Source: Erysipelotrichaceae bacterium (GTDB lineage Bacteria; Bacillota_I; Bacilli_A; Erysipelotrichales; Erysipelotrichaceae). Taken from it: a DNA stretch of 11,245 bases. The notes beneath the pieces are model-generated. The model searched no databases, was not told the DNA's origin, and saw only the letters and a program-made list of their open reading frames with translations. Shown piece after piece: positions 1-7,163 of this stretch. The stretch lies in NCBI GenBank assembly GCA_017418585.1, contig JAFONG010000210.1, positions 1-11,245 on the forward strand. Direction: 5' to 3'. The stretch's first letter is position 1. Each line of letters begins with the position of its first letter. The position numbers and the translations under genes are program-made.

Positions 1-746
1 GTACCTGTAACATCGATGGCCAGTCCTCCGTACAGGGATCCCTGATATAGATCGTCACATGCCTTTTCGTTGATGTTGTTTAATTGTCCGATGCCTGATA
101 GAAGCAGTTTGATTCCCTGCAGAGCATAGTTTCTGGATTCATCGGTCGCCTTGTTTGAGAAGTAGCTTTCATTGCAGTGAGTCAATGCATCGACAGCCGT
201 AGATGCTCTGGTTCTATCAGGCATTGAGAAAGTGTACTTCGGATCACATAGGGCATAGTCCGCATAGAACAGATCGTTATGAATGCTGTTCTTGCGGCCG
301 TTGGCTCTGCTCAAGACTGATACTTTAGTTACTTCGCTTCCGGTTCCTGCCGTTGTTCCAATCAGAATAAGCGGCAGCCTCTTGTTCTCCCATTTCTGGC
401 CGTACAGTTCTTCTTCTGTTTCTGCCGGATTATGTTTCAGACAGGCTATGACCTTTGCGGCATCAAGCGGCGAACCTCCGCCGATCCCAATTACACAGGT
501 TGAATTACTCAGCGGCTTTGCGGCTTCAAGAACAGAAGCGACTTCGGGATTCTCCCTGATCCTGTCATATATGACATATTCCTTATCGCCGATGACACTA
601 AGCACATCATCCAATGCACCGGAAAGCCTGGCGCTGTTTTTTCCGCAGACGATCAGATATCTCTCGCCAAGCGAGCGTATCAGTTCCCCGCTTTTCAATA
701 CAACATCCTTATCGTATAGTACTTTGACATTATTGCTCTTTATCAT
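1..746 (-). CDS. iron-containing alcohol dehydrogenase (C-terminus cut off by window)
   Basis: NAD(P)-dependent group III alcohol/polyol dehydrogenase; 248 N-terminal residues are visible and the rest lies left of the window. Seen: the dinucleotide-binding GGGSPLDAAK at about residues 89-98, GTTAGTGSEVT at 130-140, and the first two iron ligands in AVDALTH (Asp186, His190). The two later iron-binding histidines would be outside the window. The start chosen is ATG 744-746; an in-frame ATG at 762-764 would add six residues but its purine-rich site is too close. Neither start has a convincing ribosome binding site. It is divergent from the cupin gene and shares a short upstream region with it. 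Family call is firm. The substrate (ethanol, butanol, 1,2-propanediol, glycerol or 4-hydroxybutyrate) cannot be told from this part. Confidence 0.9.
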   Translation of the reverse strand, partial: MIKSNNVKVLYDKDVVLKSGELIRSLGERYLIVCGKNSARLSGALDDVLSVIGDKEYVIYDRIRENPEVASVLEAAKPLSNSTCVIGIGGGSPLDAAKVIACLKHNPAETEEELYGQKWENKRLPLILIGTTAGTGSEVTKVSVLSRANGRKNSIHNDLFYADYALCDPKYTFSMPDRTRASTAVDALTHCNESYFSNKATDESRNYALQGIKLLLSGIGQLNNINEKACDDLYQGSLYGGLAIDVTG

Positions 747-751
747 GTCTC

Positions 752-757
752 TATTAT
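752..757 (-). promoter_or_regulatory. possible -10 box for the alcohol dehydrogenase
   Basis: TATAAT on the minus strand. The box ends only 6 nt before the chosen ATG (746), so the transcript would be nearly leaderless or would begin at another start. No good -35 element is seen, so it may be a chance AT-rich match. Confidence 0.25.
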
Positions 758-778
758 AAAACATCTCCCGGGCTGCGT

Positions 779-795
779 TATAATGAACTCGGAGG
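779..795 (+). promoter_or_regulatory. -10 box and ribosome binding site of the cupin gene
   Basis: A perfect TATAAT at 779-784 is followed by GGAGG at 791-795, seven bases before ATG 803. No recognisable -35 lies 16-18 bp upstream. The predicted leader is only about a dozen bases. Confidence 0.5.
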
Positions 796-802
796 TATCT
801 GT

Positions 803-1150
803 ATGGTAAAAAGAGGATCGGATTGTTCAAATGAAATCAGAGAACACATGCGTGGCGGTGACGGACAGGTGGTAATTACGAATCTGTTCGAGAAAGACGA
901 GTTGATGGGTAAATCAAGAATGTTTGGTACACTCACCCTGGAGCCGGGCTGCGGCATCGGTGTTCATGTGCACGAGAACGAACAGGAATATTTCTACGTC
1001 GTTAAAGGAAATCCCGTCTATCAGGATGACGATCAGGAAATACAGCTGCACGAGGGTGATGTAACGATCTGTGAAGACGGCCACAGTCACGGCATCGCAA
1101 ACCATAGCGATGAGACAGTTGTTGTATTGGCCTGTATCCTGCTGAAATAA
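803..1150 (+). CDS. small single-domain cupin protein
   Basis: A 115-residue protein that is almost entirely one cupin_2 beta-barrel. Motif 1 is seen as HVH at residues 55-57, Glu62 and Gly69. Motif 2 is seen as Gly85, Gly93, His96 and Asn100, with Glu at position 91 where proline is usual. His55, His57, Glu62 and His96 form a complete set of metal ligands, so it probably binds a divalent metal. Small cupins of this type act as sugar- or acid-modifying enzymes, dioxygenases or sensors; the sequence does not choose among these. There is no signal peptide, so it is cytoplasmic. It is a single-gene unit: own -10 box and GGAGG before it, a terminator after it and the kor operon downstream. Family is firm, function unknown. 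Confidence 0.88.
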   Translation: MVKRGSDCSNEIREHMRGGDGQVVITNLFEKDELMGKSRMFGTLTLEPGCGIGVHVHENEQEYFYVVKGNPVYQDDDQEIQLHEGDVTICEDGHSHGIANHSDETVVVLACILLK

Positions 1151-1179
1151 TATTGATTCATATTTTGTCTGATATTCAG

Positions 1180-1212
1180 AAACAGAAGCCGTTATATGCT
1201 TCTGTTTTATTA
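1180..1212 (+). terminator. rho-independent terminator after the cupin gene
   Basis: A perfect 10-bp stem: AAACAGAAGC at 1180-1189 pairs with GCTTCTGTTT at 1198-1207, with an 8-base loop, and runs into a T-rich tail. It separates the cupin transcript from the kor operon. Confidence 0.8.
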
Positions 1213-1242
1213 ATATCGACTCTATTTTGTGTCCGGATATCA

Positions 1243-1258
1243 TATAATTGTATTGGAG
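1243..1258 (+). promoter_or_regulatory. -10 box and ribosome binding site of the kor-suc operon
   Basis: TATAAT at 1243-1248, with GGAG at 1255-1258 ten bases before ATG 1269. No strong -35 hexamer lies at normal spacing (a TCGACT at 1216-1221 would need a 21-bp spacer), which suggests either activator help or a weak promoter. It lies just after the cupin terminator, so it is the natural start of the operon. Confidence 0.5.
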
Positions 1259-1268
1259 AAAATCGAAG

Positions 1269-1484
1269 ATGAGCGAAATAATCAAAGGAAAAGTATCCAT
1301 TGACAGACGGCTTTGTAAGGGCTGCGGCATCTGCGTGGCTCTTTGTCCGAAGAAGATCCTTCTGATCGATGAAGACAGCAAGGCTTATGTTACGGAAAGG
1401 GAAGAATGTATCGGGTGCAGACAGTGCGAATTCCACTGTCCGGACTTTGCGATCCTGATGGTAGGTGAAGATGGGCAACTATAA
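1269..1484 (+). CDS. korD: 2-oxoglutarate:ferredoxin oxidoreductase, ferredoxin-like delta subunit
   Basis: A 71-residue electron-transfer subunit with two [4Fe-4S] clusters. Seen: CKGCGICVALCP (Cys16, 19, 22, 26) and CIGCRQCEFHCP (Cys47, 50, 53, 57). It carries electrons from the catalytic KorAB pair to free ferredoxin. ATG 1269 was chosen because GGAG sits ten bases upstream; an earlier in-frame TTG at 1248 falls inside the -10 box region. The end overlaps korA by 14 bases, which suggests translational coupling. Alone it could be any 2-oxoacid oxidoreductase delta subunit; the KGOR assignment comes from korA and sucCD. Confidence 0.92.
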   Translation: MSEIIKGKVSIDRRLCKGCGICVALCPKKILLIDEDSKAYVTEREECIGCRQCEFHCPDFAILMVGEDGQL

Positions 1485-2622
1485 GATCATAACAGGAAAC
1501 GAGGCCTGCGCCAGAGCGGCGATCGCTTCGGGAATGCGTTTCTTTGCGGGTTATCCGATCACGCCGGCAACGGAGATTGCGGAACTTTGCAGCGAACTGC
1601 TTCCTCAGGTGGATGGAACGTACATGCAGATGGAAGACGAGCTTGCTTCCATCGGTGCAGTGATCGGTGCCAGTGCAGCAGGCAAGAAAGCCATGACGGC
1701 TACCAGCGGTCCGGGTTTTTCTCTGATGCAGGAGAATCTGGGCTGGGCTTATATCAATGAGATTCCTTGTGTGATCGTCGATGTCATGAGAAAAGGTCCT
1801 TCCGGCGGTTCTTCCACTCTGCCGGCACAGGCCGACATCATGCAGACGAAATGGGGTACCCACGGCGATTACCGCAGCCTGGTGCTGACTCCGGCTTCCG
1901 TTGAAGAGATCTATCACGAGACGATCAGAGCATTCAATCTTGCGGAGAAATTCCGTCAGCCGGTCATCCTGCTTTACGATGCGGTACTGGCTCACATGTC
2001 GGAAAAGGTCCTGATCCCGGATGACGATGAACTGGAGATCATCGACAGGGCCAGACCTGCAAGCAAGAACAACTATAATCCATTCAATTATGCCGACAGT
2101 TCCGTTCAGCCTCTGGGTCATTTCGGTGAAGGCTACAACATTCACATGTCCGGATTGACTCACGACGAGACGGGTTTCCCTGTCAGCAATCAGAACACCA
2201 CCGGACTTCAGATTCTGATCCATCATCTTTTCGACAAGATCGATGATCATTACGATAAAGAAATCAAGAAATACGAAGCCTATCGCTGCGAAGATGCGGA
2301 TGTGCTGGTCGTCAGTATCGGCATCACTTCCAGAAGCGCAAAGAACGCCGTCAAACAGGCAAGAGAGATGGGTATCAAGGCTGGACTGTTCAGACCGATC
2401 ACGATGTGGCCTTTCCCGCATGAAGATTTTTCCCGGATCAACTATCATTCCAAAGCCATTGTCACGGCGGAAATGAACAACGGTCAGCTCAACCAGGTCG
2501 TTACGGAAGACATCGACCGTAATCAGAAACTGGTGATGAAGAATCTCTACGACGGCGATCAGATCAGAGACATCGACATTCTGAATTCGATAATCGAGGC
2601 GAACAAGTATGAAAAGCGCTAA
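1471..2622 (+). CDS. korA: 2-oxoglutarate:ferredoxin oxidoreductase, alpha subunit
   Basis: A 383-residue catalytic subunit; with KorB it binds thiamine diphosphate and converts 2-oxoglutarate, CoA and oxidised ferredoxin to succinyl-CoA, CO2 and reduced ferredoxin. Seen: YPITP at 28-32, a TPP-activating acidic patch MEDE at 54-57, SGPG at 79-82, a GPSGGSSTLPAQAD segment near 109-122, the GEGY..H..GLTHDE stretch at 219-233, and RPITMWPFP at 308-316. The GLTHDE stretch and overall length fit KorA better than the shorter VorB (branched-chain) subunits, and sucCD downstream agrees. ATG 1471 has AGGTG just upstream; GTG 1465 is an in-frame alternative adding two residues. Its 3' end overlaps korB by 14 bases. 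Confidence 0.93.
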   Translation: MGNYKIITGNEACARAAIASGMRFFAGYPITPATEIAELCSELLPQVDGTYMQMEDELASIGAVIGASAAGKKAMTATSGPGFSLMQENLGWAYINEIPCVIVDVMRKGPSGGSSTLPAQADIMQTKWGTHGDYRSLVLTPASVEEIYHETIRAFNLAEKFRQPVILLYDAVLAHMSEKVLIPDDDELEIIDRARPASKNNYNPFNYADSSVQPLGHFGEGYNIHMSGLTHDETGFPVSNQNTTGLQILIHHLFDKIDDHYDKEIKKYEAYRCEDADVLVVSIGITSRSAKNAVKQAREMGIKAGLFRPITMWPFPHEDFSRINYHSKAIVTAEMNNGQLNQVVTEDIDRNQKLVMKNLYDGDQIRDIDILNSIIEANKYEKR

Positions 2623-3442
2623 CATATACGACAAATATCTGGTTGAAGAGAAACTTCCGACCATGTGGTGTCCAGGCTGCGGCAACGGCATCGTTCTGCA
2701 GTCCATTATCAGAGCCATCGATGAGATGGATCTTGATCATGAAAAGATCGTCTTCGTTTCAGGAATCGGCTGTTCATCCAGAGCGGTCAACTATCTTAAA
2801 TTCGACTGCATGCATACAAACCACGGCAGAGCCATCGCTTTTGCGACCGGCATCAAGATGGCCAATCCTGATCTTAAGGTCATCGTTCTAACCGGTGACG
2901 GAGACTGTGCCAGTATCGGCGGAAATCATCTGATCCATGCGTGCAGAAGAAACATCGATCTTACCGTCATCTGCATGAACAACTCCAACTACGGCATGAC
3001 CGGCGGTCAGTATTCACCGACCACCCCTTTAGGTTATCAGACCAAGACCAGCGTCTACGGAAGCTATGAACCGCCGTTCGATCTTTGCGATCTGACCAGA
3101 AGCGCCGGAGCCAGCTATGTCGCCAGATGCGCCACCTATCTTCCGGTACAGATGAAAGACATCATCAAGAAAGCCATAGCTCATCACGGCCTGTCTTTTG
3201 TTGACTGTGCAAGCGACTGTCCAAGTCTTTTCGGCAGACTCAACAGAATGGGTGATGCCGCGCAGATGATGCTCAACTGGAAAGACAGACTGGTAAGCAT
3301 CAGGCAGGCCGAAAACATGTCCAAGGAAGAACTTGAAGGTAAAGTCGTTTGGGGCGAGTTCGTCAACAAGAACGACCGGATGGAATATACCGATATCTAT
3401 AAAGAAAACATCAGAAAGGCCAAGGAGGCGAAACATGGCTAA
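2609..3442 (+). CDS. korB: 2-oxoglutarate:ferredoxin oxidoreductase, beta (TPP-binding) subunit
   Basis: A 277-residue subunit holding the diphosphate of TPP, its Mg2+ and one [4Fe-4S] cluster. Seen: WCPGCG at 20-25, GIGCSSR at 52-58, HGRAIAFATG at 72-81, the TPP motif GDGD at 96-99 ending with NNSNYGMTGGQ at 124-134, and SDCPSLFGR near 202-210. By family comparison Cys21, Cys24, Cys55 and Cys204 should bind the cluster, so all four ligands are present. ATG 2609 has GAGG nine bases upstream. It starts inside korA and overlaps korC by 8 bases, so the A, B and C subunits are likely made in fixed ratio. Confidence 0.94.
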   Translation: MKSANIYDKYLVEEKLPTMWCPGCGNGIVLQSIIRAIDEMDLDHEKIVFVSGIGCSSRAVNYLKFDCMHTNHGRAIAFATGIKMANPDLKVIVLTGDGDCASIGGNHLIHACRRNIDLTVICMNNSNYGMTGGQYSPTTPLGYQTKTSVYGSYEPPFDLCDLTRSAGASYVARCATYLPVQMKDIIKKAIAHHGLSFVDCASDCPSLFGRLNRMGDAAQMMLNWKDRLVSIRQAENMSKEELEGKVVWGEFVNKNDRMEYTDIYKENIRKAKEAKHG

Positions 3443-3971
3443 TTATCAGTTGCGTTTTTCAGGGACCGGCGGTCAGGGAATCATGCTGATAGGAGACCTG
3501 ATGGCCTACTACTACGGCCTGATTGAAGATAAGCAGATCGTACTGCTGAAATCCTATGGTCCGGAAGCCCGAGGCGGAGCCTGCAGAAGCGAACTTATCG
3601 TCGATGAAGAAGAATGCTATCCGGCCATTACCCGTCCGGATTTCCTTTTGGCCATGTCTCAGCAGGCCTACGACCTGTATACCGAAGATGCGGACGAAAA
3701 GACACTCATCCTGGTGGATGAGGAACTGGTTAAAAAGACTAACAGCAGCCTGCCTTTGACGCACAGACTCCCTTTGACCGAGATTGCCAAAGAAAAAACA
3801 GGCAAGGTCATCTGCGCCAACATCGTGGCTCTAGGAGCCATGACAAGACTCCTGAACATCGATCATGATGCGATGCTGAATGTGCTGAAAGAAAAACTTC
3901 CGCAAAGGATCCTGGATATCAATCTTCTTGCCTATGAAGAAGGCTATAAAGCCTTAGGAGAAGCCGAATGA
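3435..3971 (+). CDS. korC: 2-oxoglutarate:ferredoxin oxidoreductase, gamma subunit
   Basis: A 178-residue subunit of the pyruvate/ketoisovalerate oxidoreductase gamma family, which helps bind CoA and completes the KorABCD complex. Seen: the family opening FSGTGGQGIMLIG at 8-20 and YGPEARGG at 41-48, followed by CRSELIV and a YPAITRPDFLLAMSQQAYD stretch. ATG 3435 is chosen over longer in-frame starts because AAGGAGG at 3422-3428 is the best ribosome binding site in the operon, six bases upstream, and because homology begins there. The start overlaps korB by 8 bases; the stop overlaps the sucC start as ATGA. Confidence 0.93.
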   Translation: MANYQLRFSGTGGQGIMLIGDLMAYYYGLIEDKQIVLLKSYGPEARGGACRSELIVDEEECYPAITRPDFLLAMSQQAYDLYTEDADEKTLILVDEELVKKTNSSLPLTHRLPLTEIAKEKTGKVICANIVALGAMTRLLNIDHDAMLNVLKEKLPQRILDINLLAYEEGYKALGEAE

Positions 3972-5134
3972 ACATTCACGAGTATCAGGCAAAACAGATG
4001 ATGGATAGATACGGCATTCCTGTACCGGAAGGCTATCCTGCAGATAACATCGAAGAAGTTGAACAGATCATGGATCTTCATTTTCCTGACGGCAAGATCG
4101 TCGTCAAGGCGCAGATCCATTCCGGCGGCAGAGGCAAGGCCGGCGGTGTAATTTTAGCTAACACCAAAGAAGAAGCCATTGAAGCTGCAAGAAAGCTTTT
4201 CGGGAAGACACTTGTTACAAAACAGACCGGACCGCAGGGCAAGCTGGTCAGAAAAGTCTACATCGAAAAACAGTCACAGATCGAAAGAGAGATCTATCTT
4301 TCCCTGCTGATCGACACCAATGTCGGCAGACATACTTTTGTCGCCTGCGGCGAAGGAGGCACTTCAATCGAAGAACTGGCGGAAACGGCTCCGGAAAAGA
4401 TCATCAAAGAAACCATTGATCCTTCCGTCGGTTTCTGTAAAGACACAGCTACAAACATCGCCGAAAGACTGGAACTGAACGACACCAATTCCGCAGAACT
4501 GACAGACATCCTTTCTCATATGTATGAGATGTTTATTCAAGAAGACTGTACACTGATAGAAATCAATCCGCTGGCTATCTGTAACGGCCATCTTATGGCT
4601 CTGGATGCTAAGGTAACGCTTGATTCCGATGCCATGTTCAGACACAAGGAAAACCTGGAACTGCAAGATCTCAACGAAGAAGATCCGCTGGAACTGGAAG
4701 CTTCCGCTTTCGGAATGAACTATGTATCCCTGTCAGGAAACATCGGCTGCATCTGCAACGGAGCCGGGCTGGGAATGAGTTCCATGGATACAATCTATCA
4801 TTACGGAGGCAAGCCTGCCAACTTTATGGATACAGGCGGAACGATAACGGTCGATAAAGCCTACAAGGCTTTTGAGATCGTTTCAAGAGGAGAAAACGTC
4901 AAAGGCATCATCGTCAATATCTTCGGCGGCATTGCCAGAACAGATCTCATCGCTGAAGGCATTGTAAAGGCCATGGATGAACTGAACTATGAAAAACCGG
5001 TTGTTGTAAGGATCGAGGGAAACAGGGCGGAAACGGCCCATGAAACGCTTAAGAACGCAAGGATTCCGGTCATACTGGCTGAGAACTGTTCCGATGCGGT
5101 AAAGAAAATGCTGAAGAAACTGGAGGAAGACTAA
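3968..5134 (+). CDS. sucC: succinyl-CoA synthetase (ADP-forming), beta subunit
   Basis: A 388-residue beta subunit, the normal family length. It binds the nucleotide and succinate and, with SucD, interconverts succinyl-CoA + ADP + Pi with succinate + CoA + ATP. Seen: the N-terminal signature MNIHEYQAK, the ATP-grasp glycine-rich loop GGRGKAGG at 53-60, likely Mg ligands Asn200 (EINP) and Asp213 (ALDAK), NIGCICNGAGLGM at 258-270, GGKPANFMDTGG near 280-291 and the VNIFGGIARTDLIAEGIV helix region near 316-333. The gene starts with ATGA overlapping the korC stop, with TAGGAG seven bases before, so it is translationally coupled to the oxidoreductase. Nucleotide preference (ADP or GDP) is not certain from sequence. 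Confidence 0.95.
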   Translation: MNIHEYQAKQMMDRYGIPVPEGYPADNIEEVEQIMDLHFPDGKIVVKAQIHSGGRGKAGGVILANTKEEAIEAARKLFGKTLVTKQTGPQGKLVRKVYIEKQSQIEREIYLSLLIDTNVGRHTFVACGEGGTSIEELAETAPEKIIKETIDPSVGFCKDTATNIAERLELNDTNSAELTDILSHMYEMFIQEDCTLIEINPLAICNGHLMALDAKVTLDSDAMFRHKENLELQDLNEEDPLELEASAFGMNYVSLSGNIGCICNGAGLGMSSMDTIYHYGGKPANFMDTGGTITVDKAYKAFEIVSRGENVKGIIVNIFGGIARTDLIAEGIVKAMDELNYEKPVVVRIEGNRAETAHETLKNARIPVILAENCSDAVKKMLKKLEED

Positions 5135-5135
5135 G

Positions 5136-6038
5136 ATGAGTATCTATGTAGATGAAAACACCAAGGTCATAGTCCAGGGCATTACCGGATCGCAGGGATC
5201 TTTCCATACCGATCTGATGCTGAAATACGGAACCAGGATCGTTGCCGGGACCAATCCTTCCAAGGCAGGAACAGAAGTGTGCGGAGTTCCTGTCTATGCG
5301 ACCGTCAAGGAAGCCAAGGAAAAGACCGGAGCCAACGCATCGATCATCTTCGTACCTCCGTTCGCTGCAGCAAACGCAATCATTGAAGCAGTCGATGCCG
5401 GTCTGGACATCTGTGTCTGCGTTACGGAAAACATTCCGATCAACGACATGGTCAGGGTTAACGAACACCTTAAAAACAAAATAACCAGACTGATCGGACC
5501 AAACTGTCCGGGTATCATCTCTCCTGACAAATGTAAGCTTGGCATCATGCCTCAGGACATCCATCTGAAAGGACATGTGGGAATTGTTTCCAGAAGCGGA
5601 TCGCTGACTTACGAGACCATTAAACAATTAAGCAGAAAAGGCATAGGCCAGTCTACTACCATCGGTATCGGGGGTGACGGCATAAAAGGTACATCCTTCC
5701 TGGATGCTCTGAAAGCCTTCAACGACGATGTAGATACCTGCGCCATTGTGATGATTGGCGAGATTGGAGGAAATGGCGAACAGTTGTCTGCCGACTGGGC
5801 TTATGAAAACTGCAAAAAGCCGATCGTTGGATTCATCGGTGGAAGAAGCGCCCCTCCTGGAAAGAGGATGGGACATGCGGGAGCTGTCGTATCCGGAAAG
5901 GGAGGTTCGGCTCTGGATAAGATAAAGTATCTTGAATCAAGAAACATCAAGGTAGCGGATATTGCGGATCATATCGGCGATGTGCTGATCGAGGTACTGA
6001 AAGAAAGCGATTTATATGAAAAATGCATAACTGGATAG
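5136..6038 (+). CDS. sucD: succinyl-CoA synthetase (ADP-forming), alpha subunit
   Basis: A 300-residue alpha subunit that binds CoA and carries the phosphohistidine. Seen: the Rossmann CoA-binding GITGSQGSFH at 15-24, GTNPSKAG at 38-45, IGPNCPGIISP at 120-130, SRSGSLTYE at 152-160 and the active-site segment GKRMGHAGAVVSG, whose His247 matches the phosphorylated His246 of E. coli. GGAGGA lies eight bases before ATG 5136, and only one base separates it from the sucC stop. The last codons and the TAG lie within the terminator hairpin stem and loop, so the coding end and the termination signal are the same DNA. Confidence 0.95.
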   Translation: MSIYVDENTKVIVQGITGSQGSFHTDLMLKYGTRIVAGTNPSKAGTEVCGVPVYATVKEAKEKTGANASIIFVPPFAAANAIIEAVDAGLDICVCVTENIPINDMVRVNEHLKNKITRLIGPNCPGIISPDKCKLGIMPQDIHLKGHVGIVSRSGSLTYETIKQLSRKGIGQSTTIGIGGDGIKGTSFLDALKAFNDDVDTCAIVMIGEIGGNGEQLSADWAYENCKKPIVGFIGGRSAPPGKRMGHAGAVVSGKGGSALDKIKYLESRNIKVADIADHIGDVLIEVLKESDLYEKCITG

Positions 6039-6052
6039 TTATGCATTTTTTG
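6021..6052. terminator. bidirectional terminator shared by sucD and the asparaginase gene
   Basis: A perfect 13-bp inverted repeat, AAAATGCATAACT at 6021-6033 with its complement at 6038-6050 and a 4-base loop. A T run follows on the plus strand and a shorter TTTTT on the minus strand. It lies between convergent genes and includes the end of sucD, whose stop codon is at 6036-6038. Confidence 0.85.
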
Positions 6053-6068
6053 TTTCGTTGCTTAAATG

Positions 6069-7076
6069 TTATACTGTCATTTCTCCGCACAGATCTTTTT
6101 CCATCAGTTTTTTGATCTGTTCCGTACTGTCGCATTTATTGAATAGATAGTAAAGTTTCGTTACCGCCGTTTCTGTCGTCATGTCTCTTCCTGATACTGC
6201 TCCTGCCTTGCGCAAAGCGCTTCCGGCTTCATAGGCAGACATGTCAACGGTCCCCTTAGGGCATTGTGAACACACAACGATAATGACGCCTCTTTCCTTT
6301 GCCTTCTGCAGCAGATCGATCAGAATGCCGTTATCATCCGGAACATTCCCCGAACCGAAAGTCTCTACCACAACGCCTTTCAGTTTTCCGGCCAGCACCG
6401 GCTCGAACAGATCGAAACGGATACCCGGAAATACCCGGATGACACCGATTGGAACATCTTCAAACGTCCGTAAATGGAACGGTTCGTCATGCGGTTTCAG
6501 GAATGCACTTTCGTTGTATGTGATGGAAATGCCCGCATTGGCAAGCACAGGATAATTCGGGCTGATGAATGCCTGCATGTCCTGGGCAGAAAACTTGCTG
6601 GCGCGGTTTCCTCTAATCAGCAGACCGCCGAAGTAGATACACACTTCACGGACTTTTCCCTTTCCCGCAATCATCATGGAAGTAATCAGGTTGTCTCGCC
6701 CGTCGCTTCTGGTTTCGCACAATGGGATCTGGGATCCGGTCAGGATCACCGGCTTGTTCAGATTTTCCAGCATAAACGACAAGGCAGATGCACTGTATGC
6801 CATCGTATCGGTTCCGTGCAGAACAACAAACCCGTCATAACTGTCGTAGTTGTCGCTGATGAGTCTGCCCATCGCATTCCATTCCTTCACGCTCATCTGA
6901 CTTGAATCCAGAAGCGGATCGCATTCGATGAAATCCCATTCCGGCATTCCTTCTGCCTTTAACGAGTCCATATGAAATATGGCGCTTCGGAAATACGCTC
7001 CATCCGGTTTATAGCCGTCGGCCGTTCTGGTCATGCCGATGGTGCCTCCTGTATGAATGATCAGTATCTTATTCAT
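6069..7076 (-). CDS. ansA: type I (cytoplasmic) L-asparaginase
   Basis: A 335-residue protein hydrolysing L-asparagine to aspartate and ammonia. Seen: the first catalytic signature HTGGTIGM with Thr12, the second signature VVLHGTDTMAYS with Thr89 and Asp90, and Lys161 in the RASK segment; the family's Thr-Thr-Asp-Lys catalytic set is therefore complete. No signal peptide is present, which fits the cytoplasmic type I enzymes rather than the secreted type II. Start at ATG 7074-7076 is preferred: the GAAGAGA site sits just upstream and a TATAAT lies at 7093-7098. An upstream in-frame ATG at 7094 would add six residues but overlaps that -10 box. It is co-directional with the BtpA-like gene 87 bp away, and convergent with the suc genes. 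Confidence 0.93.
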   Translation of the reverse strand: MNKILIIHTGGTIGMTRTADGYKPDGAYFRSAIFHMDSLKAEGMPEWDFIECDPLLDSSQMSVKEWNAMGRLISDNYDSYDGFVVLHGTDTMAYSASALSFMLENLNKPVILTGSQIPLCETRSDGRDNLITSMMIAGKGKVREVCIYFGGLLIRGNRASKFSAQDMQAFISPNYPVLANAGISITYNESAFLKPHDEPFHLRTFEDVPIGVIRVFPGIRFDLFEPVLAGKLKGVVVETFGSGNVPDDNGILIDLLQKAKERGVIIVVCSQCPKGTVDMSAYEAGSALRKAGAVSGRDMTTETAVTKLYYLFNKCDSTEQIKKLMEKDLCGEMTV

Positions 7077-7092
7077 GGTTATCTCTTCTTCC

Positions 7093-7098
7093 ATTATA
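7093..7098 (-). promoter_or_regulatory. -10 box of the asparaginase gene
   Basis: TATAAT on the minus strand, 17 nt before ATG 7076. No clear -35 hexamer was found (GTCGGA lies at the 17-bp spacing). No terminator is visible between the BtpA-like gene and this box, so read-through from upstream is also possible. Confidence 0.45.
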
Positions 7099-7163
7099 AA
7101 TCATATCGTGATCTTTCCGACGTTTTGTGACGATTTAGTGTAAGGCTTTGTTTTATGAATAAC

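Noticed and set aside
914..1478. Two minus-strand frames (155 and 100 codons) over the cupin, its terminator and korD.
   Set aside because: They cross a strong plus-strand terminator and two genes with full metal-binding motifs; they are shadows.
1471..2622. KorA as VorB, a branched-chain 2-oxoacid oxidoreductase subunit; the D-A-B-C gene order is shared with vor operons.
   Set aside because: The length of 383 residues, the GEGY..GLTHDE stretch and direct coupling to sucCD favour 2-oxoglutarate; not excluded without assay.
1390..2718. A 442-codon open frame on the minus strand opposite korD/korA/korB.
   Set aside because: It lies fully antisense to well-supported genes. Its translation is rich in His, Arg and Asp with no family motif, typical of a mirror frame of GC-biased codons.
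5070..5627. A 185-codon minus-strand frame opposite sucC and sucD.
   Set aside because: It is antisense to clear suc genes, without a ribosome binding site or recognisable motif.
7077..7163. A possible terminator or attenuator between the BtpA-like gene and ansA (repeats of GACG around 7118-7132).
   Set aside because: The GACG copies are direct, not inverted, repeats; no stem followed by a T run is present.
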